From positions 187,966 through 251,965 of the forward strand of contig NSJX01000009.1 of the NCBI GenBank assembly GCA_002286715.1: a stretch of DNA of 64,000 nt, read 5' to 3'. Below are positions 32,636 through 43,891 of this stretch, piece after piece (position 1 is the first letter of the stretch; the number at the start of each line of letters is the position of its first letter). A model generated the notes under the pieces. That model saw nothing but the letters and a program-made list of their open reading frames with translations. It ran no database searches and was not told the origin of the DNA. The position numbers and the translations under genes are program-made. This DNA is from Dentipellis sp. KUC8613 (Eukaryota > Basidiomycota > Agaricomycetes > Russulales > Hericiaceae).

Positions 32636-35305
32636 ATGCTCTCCTCGTCGTCCTCGACGGCGACAACCACTGCGCCCTCAACTTACAAGGGCAAGATCAC
32701 AAACCGCTCATGGCAGCAGCTTCCGCCTGAGATCATCAGGTTTGTCGCCCCTTGTTGGCGTCGCCACAACACCATTGACGACTTCACGTCCACAGACTGA
32801 TCGCGACCCACTATCTCCTGGACGTGTCCAGAGCTTCGTACTGTCCGATGACATGGGAGACGCGTGAGCTGTGGCCGTCTCGAATGGTCTATACTACCCT
32901 CCGCGACGCGTTGGAGGTCCAAAAGCTCATGCAGCTTTGTCCATCCTGGCATATAGCGCGTACGTGGTACTACTATCGCTCTCGGGCCCGACACTAACGG
33001 TCCTCTCTTCCTTATAGTGGAGACGCATCTATTCTGGAAGCAAGCATGCTGTGTCATCGACTCCCTCGACGCTCTCGCTCACATCGCCCTCTACAACACA
33101 ACTTCATCAGCTCTCCTTCGCATGTCCTCATACCGACACTTTCGCCAAATCATGGCAAGCAGCTGCACCATATGCCGTATCAACATGCCGTACACGAACA
33201 ACGGCCTCACCTTGGGCAAGCGCGAACTCGCCGTCCCTCTCTTTGGCATAATCCGGACATGCAAGGATCATCGGAAGACCGCCTTCTGTGGTCTCTGTCT
33301 TCGTGAGGCGCCTCATTGCGGTGAGATGGTGACCTCAGAGGCTGCCATGGTTGCCTGCACGGATAACGACGATCCGGTTACTTGGCCGAATGTTGCTGCG
33401 ACATGTCGCTCTTGCCGTGGCGAGTGGCTGTGGCGGCGTATGAGTACCACAGTAGCTGATCGCGAGGCCGTTGGAGGTGGCCCCCCGCACTGGGCTGCAC
33501 TCGACTGGGAGACTCGCCAAAGCATAGATGCCTTCATCGAGACCGGAGAAGGACTTCTCAACGACGTTATCAGCACCGCGCGGGAGAGATGGTGGCTCAG
33601 GCGATTCACTCGCATCGCAGACTTCATGGACCAGGCCGTAGCTGCCAACAGACTGGATATGCGGACCAACGGGTATGACAGCGATGGTACCAGGGCAACA
33701 GACGACGCTCGAAGCCTAGACGATGCGGCGTCCGTGGATATTGATGGCGAGGACTACGATGTCCTCACCATGGCGGAGGATTCTCACAGCGTGCGCGAGC
33801 TTGCCATTAGCGGATGGGCTCGCGACAGAATCCTCGACGGCTGCTGGGTTAGCCCTGCAGACGAATGGTATCACAGCCGACCTGGAGAATACACCTCGAC
33901 TCATCCAGCACCGTGGTCTTTGGATGGCGATCACGTTGAAGAAGCACATCCGACACCAATGATTGCGAAGCAACCCCCAGCCCCTACCTATCAGCTCGCC
34001 GAGAACCTCTATCATACGTTCGGGCGTACTATGAAGGAGCTCTTGTTACCCGCTATGCAGAATATCGTGCGGCAGGTCGTATTGCAAGAAACCGGCGATC
34101 CTGTCGTGCGCGTGGCGCGGATGGAGATGGATGACGTACTGCATGTTCTGCGACAAAGCTGGCCGTGGTGCAAGGAGCTGCGTCACGAGAGCGTGCGCGT
34201 AAATCTTCAACCATCGCGAAAGGAACGCGAGGACGATTCTAGCTCAAGCTCAAAGTCCGACGAGTCGCATACGACGAGCCCGGTTCTCAGTACCACTACG
34301 CTGCAGACAACGCCGTCGCCTCCTCCAACTGGCAACAAGAAGGAGAAGGATGACGCATCTGTGGACTCGCCGGTCGTTGACCACGTGAGCCCCATTGGAT
34401 CGACGGACGATATCGTTCCGTTAGAGCCGTCGAACATGTTGCATCCCATCCCCTACGTCCCATCCACTATCGCAAACCTACCGAGTTTCTCACAGGAGGC
34501 CTTTAAGGCGGTATGCACTATTTTGTCATATATGACTTCATCACAACTGATCCATGTCTTTTAGGTTTGGAGAGAGGCTTGTAGCCCGCTATATGCATGT
34601 CGCTGCAAGATCTGCGAGCGGGCTATGCTGAACGCCGGTGGATTAAGACCCGTCCAGAACGTAGTGCCCGTGCCGACGCAAGCCGCGCCACCGCCTGCGC
34701 CACCTCGTTCTCCGGTCCGTCCCACCGAGGTTCACCTCCAAGAGGCAGAATATCAAGAAGAGGAGGAAGAAGAGGAAGAAGAGGTGCAGGATCAAGAGGA
34801 GGAAGAGGTGCAAGACGAAGAGTTGATGATGCAAGCCATCGAATACTCGAAGTACTCGGCGGCAGTGACTCCTCGCAAGCGCTCATCCGAGGACCTCGAC
34901 GATGAAGACGTCGCCGAAGACCCTGACAGGTCCTCAGACGACTACGAGACTGAGGAAAGCACCACCGTGGACAGCTCCAGAGATGCGCCCCGCGACCGCA
35001 CACCGCCCAAGCGCGCCAGGACGACAGGCGTGTTTTCTCCGCTTACCGTGTCGGAGGCGGACGGTGGACGACTGAAGAAGCGGCCCTCGGAAGAGCGCTC
35101 TGTGCTGCTCGGCGACAGTGAGGAGAGCGATCGCAAGCGGGCCAGGGTAGATGTGCACTCGGTGGAGGAAGAAGTCGTGTCGCCACCTGCCTCAAGCGAG
35201 ATGACGGGCACGACGCCAGGTGCGGAGTCGTCTGAGGCTGAGGAAGATCGGGGTCGCCTCACGCGATCCGCCTCCGTCGCGGTCGCGGTCGGTCCCACTG
35301 AGTAG
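32636..35305 (+). CDS. F-box-like protein with acidic Ser-rich C-terminal tail
   Basis: Exons 32636-32738, 32796-32959, 33018-34510 and 34565-35305, all GT-AG. The N-terminus reads SWQQLPPEIIRLIATHYLLD, an F-box-like helix pair. A Cys-rich part follows (SSCTICRINM, TAFCGLCLREAPHCGE, ATCRSCRGEW) that could bind zinc. The middle is acidic. The last exon has a CxCxxC segment (YACRCKICERAM), a Pro-rich run, long Glu tracts (EEEEEEEEEVQDQEEEEVQD) and KR-rich stretches (PRKRSSED, PPKRARTTG) that look like nuclear signals. At about 820 residues it resembles hypothetical agaricomycete proteins. A nuclear adaptor role is inference. Confidence 0.75.
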
Positions 35306-38056
35306 ACGCGTAAAGCTCGTCATGCATTGTTGTACCTCTTAGCGTGCGTTGCTGCCCTTTCCTCTGTTATCCTCGATGACCTTACCCATCTGATTCTCCA
35401 TGCAGTATTATCCTGATGTATTCAATCACCGCCCTGTACCCCGCTCACATCCCCGACACCCCTCACTCCACCAATCTTCCCTACACCTGGCCTCACCACC
35501 CCCGTGCAAACGAATCTCTCGTCTCGACCTTGTACTTGTATCCCATGCATGCCTTTTCTTTATCTCCTGCCTTGTTTACGTGCTCCAAAGTTTCCCAAGT
35601 CTCCTTCTCTTGCGATTGAACGCTCCCACCCTGTCCTCCTCCCGTCCACACTTCTAAACCCGATTTCCATTCTTCCGCATGCTCTTTTCTGGCTGCCCTT
35701 TCTCTCTCCGTTCTGCTCGCACGACGTGCCCCGTTGTTGGTTGGTTGGTTGGTTGGTTGGTTTGTCGGCTGATTGAATAGTGCGTGATTGCGTGTATTTT
35801 GTATCTGCGATTGGCTGCCGGCTTGTGCAATAGACATTCTGTTCCGGCTGTCCATCTCGGCGTGCGCACTCAGTATCGATGCCCGGCGCTCTGCGCACAC
35901 TCTGCGTGCGTAGTCGACGCTTGACTCGATACGTAGACTAGTTTGAATGCCTGTGGTGTTTCTATATATGCGACTAGTACTCGGAGCGAGTGATGGGTGG
36001 ACGGTTCGCAGTGCGAAACTTGGTCCTCGCGAATTATTTTCCTTCTTGGTCGTATCTTTCATTACAGTGGGCACATATTGCCCGGGGAGCATGGAGTACA
36101 CCCGAGTCGGTGTCGCAGGCGCGTTTATGGAGCTGTTCCACCAGTGCATAGCGACCTCTGGCGTGACCAGCTCGAATGGCCCTTGTGTCCTGACACCCCT
36201 CCGGCATTGAGCCGTCCTTACGAAACACAACACATATGCTGGTCGGACGAAGTTGGGTGGATAGTCCAATTGCGTCAGAGGAGATAGACGCCCTCTCGAT
36301 GTTGACGTTGAGGCCTTCAGGGTCCAAGTCACTTCGGATCCCTATCTAATCGACCTCAAGCTCGGGGCCCGGGGTCGCATGCAATGCGGAACAGATGCAC
36401 GTCGGGTGCACTTTCATTAAGGACCCTCGGGGATCTCGAACTGGAATCTCGGAACACACACGGCCTCCAGAAGACGTCCGTCGACACAAGCAACTTTTTC
36501 ATTGCCGAGTCATTTATTTCATTCGCCACCACAGCGGATCTGCTTCGTCTGTACTACGCGTACGGTGTGGGACCGGAGGGCGCTGTGGCCTGTCCGGGTC
36601 CCGCATCCGCACTTGCCGCAGAGGGCAGAAAAAGCTGCGAAGACCCCGCATCGATCGCGTTCGCACGTCGCTTTGAGTTCGACTTCGAGGGTGCCGGGTG
36701 CCGGTTCTAGTTCCCGGTGCGTGCTGCGTACAGCGCTACCGCTGGTGCTGTCATTGTCATTGTCAGCGTACGGCATCGACATCGACATCGACATCTAGGA
36801 AGCTTACGGTTTGATATCCACACGTTCGCTGCGGCGAGCAAAGAAGGCGCAGAAGACGCTGCGGTGATGCAGAGCTATACTTACACGCTGCTTGTCCCGG
36901 TTCGTACAAGCGTCGTTGGCGACTGAAACCTGGGGCCGCTTCGTGGCCGCAGGCAGGCGCTTTCGTGAGTATGGCGGCCGCACGCCAAGTTGGTCAACAA
37001 CTTCGCGAACCGGGGTCGAATGTCTGGTGAGAGCGTTAGCGAGGATGCTTCTCGATGTTTCAAGACGAGATGTCGTATTGTCCCCGCGGTCCGTCGGGCA
37101 CCGCGCATTCGACGTCCGTATGCGAGCTTCGGGATGAGAGGCTGGTGATGGGCCCCCGAACTAGCTATCTTGGGCGTTATCGAAGAGATACGGTATTTGC
37201 AAAGACAGAAGCATCATGCGGGAGGCTCAGTCGAGTTAGAGCACGAAGCGGCAGTTTGAATTGAGAACCTCCAGCTCGAGTGCAGAACCACGCCCGGGCG
37301 TCGAATGGGGAATCGTCCGCGGTTGAATAATGAATGGCGATCTGGGGAACTCATCTTCCCCGATTGAATCAGAGGACAAGCAGCGCCTATCGAACTGAGA
37401 TGTCCGGCGAGGAACTCGAGAAGTATCAGAGTCGGTGCGGGGATAGAGTGTCTATTTTTTGCGACGCAATTGGATGCAGGATTCAGTCGACGCTGGGAGT
37501 CGCGCTCCGCGCAACCAATGTCCAGGCTAACAGACAGCCTGGCGTTATTTCGGATATACAATGACATACGTCTAGGAGGTGAAGAAGGAGCCTGATCAAA
37601 AGACGTACTACGGCATGCGGAGATTGCGCTCACCTTTTGCTTTCTTCAACACGCCCCACGTACCAAGACATATCTGGACACTGCGCGTCTGTGAGATCAG
37701 TCCCGAAGAAGCCGCCAAAACCTGAGCTTCTGATAGGTGTTATCCAAGAGGGTATATATGGTACTTCGTAAGTCCTCTTCATGTAAGACAGGGCGGTAGA
37801 TAGTTCGAACCGATGGTCATCACATGAGAACGGCTCGCGGCGGCGTGCAAGATGGGGTGAATTGTTAGATATACAGACAGTCGATAGCAGTCCGAGGATA
37901 TTATGAAGAAAGAACGTGCAGTATGAGAGTCAAACGGGTCACGCACGCAACTGTCCGGGATACCCGCATCTATCGTAACGACCGGCAAACTAATCGTGGT
38001 CCGCTCGGACATGGAGAACCCTCGCGCAAGGCAAGCCACTGCTTCCTGTGGAGTCG
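35306..38056. other. Intergenic, 2.75 kb
   Basis: No gene recognised. It contains a GGTT tetranucleotide array (about 35737-35762) and an ATCGAC hexanucleotide array (about 36774-36797). A 279-residue minus-strand frame here owes part of its length to the GGTT array. Confidence 0.4.
35737..35762. repeat. GGTT microsatellite
   Basis: Six tandem TTGG units. On the minus strand they encode the artefactual NQPTNQPTNQPTN run. Confidence 0.9.
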
Positions 38057-38947
38057 TTACAGCAGCAGTGCACCTATCAACGCGCCCATGGCGCTAACTG
38101 CGACCGTCGCGCCTCCTGCTCTCCAACTACCAAGCTGTGTCCCACTCGCGGAATTAGGGCTGCCTTGTGCGCCTGAGTTGGTTTGTGAAGCAGAAGGTAG
38201 TGACGAGGAGGGTGGCTGGGTAGAAGAGGCGGAAGAAGGCGCGGAAGAGGAGGTGGGTGGAGGGAAAGAAAGGGACGTGCTCGTGCTTGCGACCGCACAG
38301 AACTGATCGGCCAATGCTTCTGCATTGGAAAGGTCGGTTGGACAATTGGACGATACACACGAGGCGAGGCCGCGAGGGAAGGTCCTGTAGTTATTTATAT
38401 AACAATGAGCTCATGTTCCGCACACAGCGAAGAAGTGAGAGTATGGTTACGCACGCGTTGGTGCAGAAGCAATTCACATCGGTGACACTGGTGCAGTTGG
38501 CGTTGGCAACAGAATTGTCAAAGCAAGAAATCACTGTTCGAAAAACACAGTAATCAGTCACGGTCTTCGAAAGGACGTAGAATTGCAGAATACAAGATGA
38601 CAATACTCCAGGTTCCGACTGAGGAAACTTGGAACAAGTAGCGCAAATATGAACTCACCGCAAGTCGAATACCCGGATAGCGTTGGGAAAGCTGCCGAAC
38701 TGGTTGCAGTGGTACTTCCTGAGAGGCTGCTGGGGCTGACAGTGATTGGAATGACGGACGACGAGCCGTTTGCTCCAGTAACCGTCACCGATGATACAGG
38801 GAGCGACGCAGAGGACGCTCTGGAGGCATTGGACACTGCCGAGGAGCCCGATGAGTGCGCTGAAGTGGCGGAGGCTGGCGAGGATGTCTGTGCGCCGGCT
38901 AGGGAGACGGCAGCGAACAAGACCAGGGAACTTGAGAGAGCGTGCAT
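38057..38947 (-). CDS. CFEM-domain GPI-anchored cell-surface protein
   Basis: Starts MHALSSSLVLFAAVSLAGAQ (signal peptide), then a Ser/Thr/Ala-rich stalk. The CFEM module is spread over three exons with its eight cysteines: GYSTC, ISCFD, NANC, VNCFC (two), LASC, SNC and DQFC. A second Ser/Pro-rich region follows. The protein ends in a hydrophobic tail (GATVAVSAMGALIGALLL) after small residues, as for a GPI signal. CFEM proteins act at the fungal surface in haem/iron uptake or host interaction, and which applies here is unknown. The CFEM module is usually near the N-terminus; here a Ser-rich stretch precedes it. Confidence 0.82.
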
Positions 38948-39311
38948 CTCAGATGCTTCCTGCGTTCGCTAGATTTCGATACTTGCGAGGCTCCTGGTGG
39001 TATGGTAAAAAGAGTGACAAGGGAGTTGAAGGCGTACAATGCCCTACGGCTTCTAATTGTGCTTATGTAGCTCCGTCGGACGTCCCGCGAAAAAAGTTTG
39101 CGGATCTATTGTACTCTGTTGGGTAAGTCCACAAAGCAGGAGATGTTGCGAGGCAGAGCAAAGACTGGAAGAAAAGGAGGCAAAGTCGAAGAGGATGTCT
39201 ATGGAAAGTGTGGGATAAAGCGGGCTCAGGTTGTAGGTCCCCTCGCGTCCCACTTTGCCCAAGGTAGTATTACGCTTATACTATATCTACTAAATGTTTC
39301 TGCTGTTCATA
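38948..39311. other. Spacer between CFEM gene and tRNA-Ala
   Basis: Divergent spacer and promoter region of the CFEM gene. No further feature seen. Confidence 0.4.
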
Positions 39312-39393
39312 GGGCACTTAGCTCAGTGGTAGAGCGCGCGCTTCGCAATTGCTGGGATTGCGCGAGGCCGGGAGTTCAATCCTCCCAGTGTCC
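39312..39393 (+). tRNA. tRNA-Ala (CGC) with ~11-nt intron
   Basis: The acceptor GGGCACT pairs with AGTGTCC. D-arm GCTC...GAGC, anticodon stem CGCGC/GCGCG, anticodon loop TTCGCA with anticodon CGC, T-arm GGGAG TTCAATC CTCCC. About 11 extra nucleotides (ATTGCTGGGAT) follow position 37, the standard place for a nuclear tRNA intron. A- and B-boxes are present. Confidence 0.88.
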
Positions 39394-39640
39394 ACTTCAT
39401 GATGAAGCTATTGTTTTCATTTTTCGGTTCCCTTCGAATACGCCTAGGCATACAATTACTTTTTGCGTTTCTCGTAAGTCAAAACACTACAGTCAGAATC
39501 ATCTTGTTATACTCATCAAAAGGAGCTCGATGTCATTTCAATTCTCGATCTTGTGCCGTCTTAGCTATCTACCGGCACCACGGATACATCGGTACCCATC
39601 ATTTAGTCCAAGAAACAGCGAAGCCGATAGCCCTGCGCAC

Positions 39641-42600
39641 TCACTGCACAAATACCTCCTCGAGCTCCCTCTGAGCCCCCAACAATCTCTCCTTTCTCCT
39701 CTCGAGCCGCCCGCGCACAGCCCGCCTCTCTTCGGGCTCCGCCAGCAACCTACGACAATTCTCATATGCATCTTCCCCATTTACGCCGAGACCACGAAAG
39801 ATCACACCATCGAGCCCATCCAGGATTCCCAGCACAAGTGACTGGTCGAGCGTCATGGGGACGTTGTCTACGAAGCGCTTGTAGGCCACTGCAGTGCGCG
39901 TATCAGTGAGATCCGTATACCCGTCACATTCACCATAGAATTCGAAGGATACGGGCTGCACACCTTGGAAGTACGCCCGAGCGTCTGCCATGATCCCCAG
40001 TGCCGGTGCCATAGGATCGAGGGCATTCACGGTCTCGCTCCTGGTGCTTGGCCTCGCTCTTGTGTTCAATAGATATCCCGCGGGATGATCCTCCTCCTGT
40101 GGTATCAAAACCTTGCTGCTTGCAGGCCTGGTGAGATGACATGCCTCTGGCGTGAGAGCCCTGCTGATAACGTCGGGGCTGTGACGCAAGGATTTTGCTT
40201 CCGAAGGACATGCCTCCACGATCGCGACGAACCGTGCCGTGGGACCCTTTTTCCGAAGATTTGTGAAATGCTCAAGAAACTTGGCCCGGTAGTCCAGGAA
40301 GTAGTGTCTGTTGCGCGTGAACGGCTCGGCTTCGATCTTCAGCAGGAACTCGATGCGTCCCAGCGTCTGCTTCGCAGATGCGCGGATGTGTGTTGCTACG
40401 ATGTGTCTAGATTTCAACAGGCATCAGCGCTTTCTTCAGCTACCTGAAAAAGGCCGGATGGCGACACACGAAACTCGACTCTTCAGTCCACCATGCTCGA
40501 ACGAACCAAAGTATTCCTCTACGTGGCGCTGCGCGTGTGCGAGAAGGATATCCATCAGCGAATTGGGGCCGACTATGCATTGGCAGGCCTGCCAATGCAA
40601 AGACTACAATCTGTCCCGGAAGTACCAAATTTGTACAAGAGTATTCATACGGTTCCCAAGGTCCTATATACATTCCGTTGTCTACCAGGTTTGTCCATAC
40701 TGCACAATAATGGGTAAGATTTCATTATGTTCCATACTTTCCAACTCGACCAGGTAGTACCTTGGCTTCCCATGGTCCTACGAGGTAGCCCATGCCGGGA
40801 TACGTTGCATTGAATCGTGGAAAGCAATGCCGAAATCCAATCATTTTGGGTTCTATTCCTCTGATAATATAACGGCAAAGAATTTGAATCTTATTTTTAT
40901 GGTCGTGATGCAAACTACAAACTACAATACATTTGATGTAAGGACACGGAAACATAGAGTACAAGTGTGTACGAGACAGCGAGGTAGCGGCGCGGCAGAA
41001 AGTCGTGAAGCAGCAAGTGTGTGGGTCTCCGTGAGCGCGTGAGGGAGCGGCCAGATGAGACAGCCGCCGCGTAACGTCGAGTGCGTCAAGTCCGGTCGAG
41101 TATTGGCAGCACAGAAACCAGGGCACGAAAGGAGTGCGCCGAGGGAAGCACTAGGCCGTCACAGTATGCAATGGCAGTCCGAAGGAGCCAGCCGAGAGCG
41201 CACGCAGGTGTTGACGCGTTGACGACGCGGAAGTGACGCCGACGCGACAGTCAGTATTGTAGAGTCAAGCGCGACACTGTAGGAGTGTGTGAGTGAAGAA
41301 CAGAAGGCGAAGACGATGTTGACAAGGACGCACCGCTCTTTATATGTCCCGAGAAAATTTCCCAACTCCGTCGGTCCGTGATACGCCGTGTTTCGGCCCT
41401 CGAGGAGGACAGAACAAGCCATCGAAACATTGTGAAGTCGCGCTCGCAATGAGTACACGGCCGCTCTGATACGCTCTCGCTCTAATTTCGTGTGATGTGA
41501 GAAGTATCATTATATATTGGTATCATGAAGATTAGTGGGAGACATACGATGGTTGTGTGATATGAGCAAGACAACAGCGAAGATCCACGGGAAACCAGGG
41601 TTGTGTAGCGAGTAACAGGCTGATACTGATGACGATGGTTCACCTGAATCGCAAAACAATTCGAGCTTTGTTGACCATCTTCCGATGGCTTTGCGAGGCA
41701 ATCCAAAGTGTTACTCAGTTTTCGTAGGAATTCAATTAGTTTATGGCCTTTGCGAAGGTATTATAAACTTGGTACTTACTTGCATAAGGTTCACAATATT
41801 GGTGCTTCCTTTGTATGACGTCGCAATGCCTTGCAAATTCTACAAGCAAGGCCAAACATCACCTGCGGATTCCATACGGCCCTCAATTTGCTGATGTCAT
41901 TCGTGCGTTCGAAAAGCAAGTGGGAGGGCGTTTCCCATTCCTTCACGAAGTCCAGGATGATCTGCTTGATGACGATGAAGGGGTAGTTGTTGGGTAGCTC
42001 ACGAGTCACCGCACTGGGTGGCAGTGAGAGTCGTTGCTATCATCAGCACTACCGCATGTCCTAGCAAGTAGAGTTGCTTACGTCTCGGCCATTCCCAAGA
42101 CCTCGTCAATACACATAACTTTGCTATCTTCAAGCTCGAATGTACTGTGACAGTTTTCTTCGCTAGAGATGAAACGGGGTTCATCGATCGACTCTAAGTT
42201 CTGGCCTCTGATACGTTGACGCTCCCAGGGCACGAGAGCCGGTGCCGTGGCCCGGATCGCGCGTTGGAAAGTGTCCTGCATAGGCCACAGTACCTGCATG
42301 AGTCCCTCTTTGACTGGCGTTCCAGTCACATGCTTCTCCATCCCGCGCGAGAACGCGCCCACCAGTCTCATGAGCTCTGCCACGGGCTCGCTCGATGGCG
42401 GCGGCGGGAGCTTGTCCAGATCACGCAGGGTGTTCGCGAGCATGTACTGCAGCTCCTCCTGCAGCTCCGGGAGTCTGATTATGTGGCATCGTCAGATATG
42501 TGAAGTCACAGGTACTCGCACCAGCGAGCAAAATGCTACTTACCGCCGCGCAATCAATTCCGCGAGCTTGTCACTCAGCTTGTGAGTCAGCTTGTCCGTG

Positions 42601-43891
42601 CCTAGGCGCTGTTGATGCACGAGCCCAAGGGCCGCCCAGGGAGACGACTGCGCAAAGAAATCCGCCTCGTCCTTCCGCGCCGCCTCCCACGTGATGCCGG
42701 CGTTAAGCATCTCGGTGTTGGGGTTCTTCACGCAGAACCATGAAATCTCTTCGCTACGCTCGCCACGGATCACAGGAAGCCAATTTCTCTCGTTCCCGGG
42801 TTCGATGCGGTCGGGCTTGGTTAGGACACCTGAGGGAGGACGTGTGAGTCATTCTCTGAGTTGCCGTGTTTCTGCAAGGTCTGACTTGAACGTACCGACC
42901 GTACGGGTGTGCGAGGGATCATAATGACGCGCTAGACCGTACGCCGCTTGGTTTTCGAGGTCAACTTGGATGCAATACACATGATCAGATGCGCAAAAGA
43001 CCTGCTGTTGTTCGACTGTTCGATGACTCACTCTCGCAAGCCACCGTCAACAAAACGATGCAACTTTCTTTCCGTATGTACGATATCGCGAGCTGCCGGA
43101 TGAGCTCCACGTCCTCCAGGTTTCCACCGGTCGCCACGCTCTGGATAATACCTACCAGGCACATTATGATCAGATCATCTCTGCACGTTGAGTAGTGCGT
43201 GCTCACCCGGAAGGTCCACAAACGATAGATCTGCTACATCCGGGCCGGAGATTTGCAAACAGATCGTGTTCTTCGAGAATGACAGCTCCATGGCATTGGG
43301 GTCTGCATCCGGGCCTTGGAGGAACGTTTGGAAGTTAGTGCTTGGGTTCAAAATAGCGCGTTGCGCGCGCCGGATGCGTTCGGTCACGTCCGCTTTGGAC
43401 GTGATAATGTCACCAAACTGATCATTCGAGGCATGCCCGAGGTCGTCGCCGGATGTGTCTGTGACACGGCGCAGGGAGACACAGCACTGCCAGGATCTGT
43501 CGGAGTGGGAGAGCTGGCACTCTGTGGGACATCTATTTGTGTTGTGATTTTGTCAGCATGTAGTTCGCAGAGGCGCGGAAGAGAGTATGGCTGACCTTGT
43601 GCATGTCCCCGAGGCACGGGGCAGGCTGATGCCGGAGATGGATTCTATCAGAGAGGACTTGCCTGCGCTCTGAGAACCGATGACGGCGATCTCAGGTAAG
43701 TCGATATCGAGCTGTGCACTGAAAAGTGAATAGCGTGTAAATATGCATTCTGATGAACAAGTAGAAACGAAAACGAGATACCCAGTGCCTTTCAGTCGGT
43801 TGATAAGGTCAAGCATCCTGCGCCGGCGTGCAGCATATTGCGGGTCGGAGAGACCGATACCATCTGTGAGACTCGTAATGTCAGTCATCAA
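39641..43891 (-). CDS. Dynamin-like GTPase
   Basis: A large GTPase of the dynamin/Mx superfamily, known for membrane remodelling. From 43891: LSDPQYAARRRRMLDLINRL, then the P-loop GSQSAGKSSLIE (G1), LSFVDLPG (G3), and VLTKPDRIEPGN (G4). The stalk follows (LPELQEELQYMLANTLRDLD, QLPNNYPFIVIKQIILDFVK, QVMFGLACRICKAL, MDILLAHAQRHVEEYFGSFE, IRASAKQTLGRIEFLLKIEA). The GTPase effector domain ends the protein (VAYKRFVDNVPMTLDQSLVL ... LLAEPEERRAVRGRLERRKE). No PH or Pro-rich domain is seen, as in Mx-type fungal dynamins. Most introns are about 50 bp; one between CRICKAL and MDILLAH would be 1,247 bp (40573-41819) and holds an LTR-like insert. Confidence 0.85.
40576..40599. repeat. 24-bp perfect palindrome
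   Basis: TGCATTGGCAGG followed directly by its reverse complement, no loop, no mismatch. It lies two bases inside the presumed 3' splice site of the long dynamin intron. Confidence 0.9.
40860..41480 (-). mobile_element. LTR-retroelement remnant inside the dynamin intron
   Basis: On the minus strand the stretch has the look of an LTR: a GC-rich upstream part, a TATA-like box (CATATAAAGAGCGG near 41340), CT-rich leader sequence, and TTATCAGAGG near 40865, close to the TTATCAGAGC tRNA-iMet primer site of copia-type elements. Short coding fragments (NDWISALLSTIQCN) follow. No second LTR or pol was found. Identity is inferred. Confidence 0.35.

Noticed and set aside
35493..36332. 279-residue minus-strand frame
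   Set aside because: Part of its length comes from the GGTT microsatellite (NQPTNQPT run); no domain and no paralogue.
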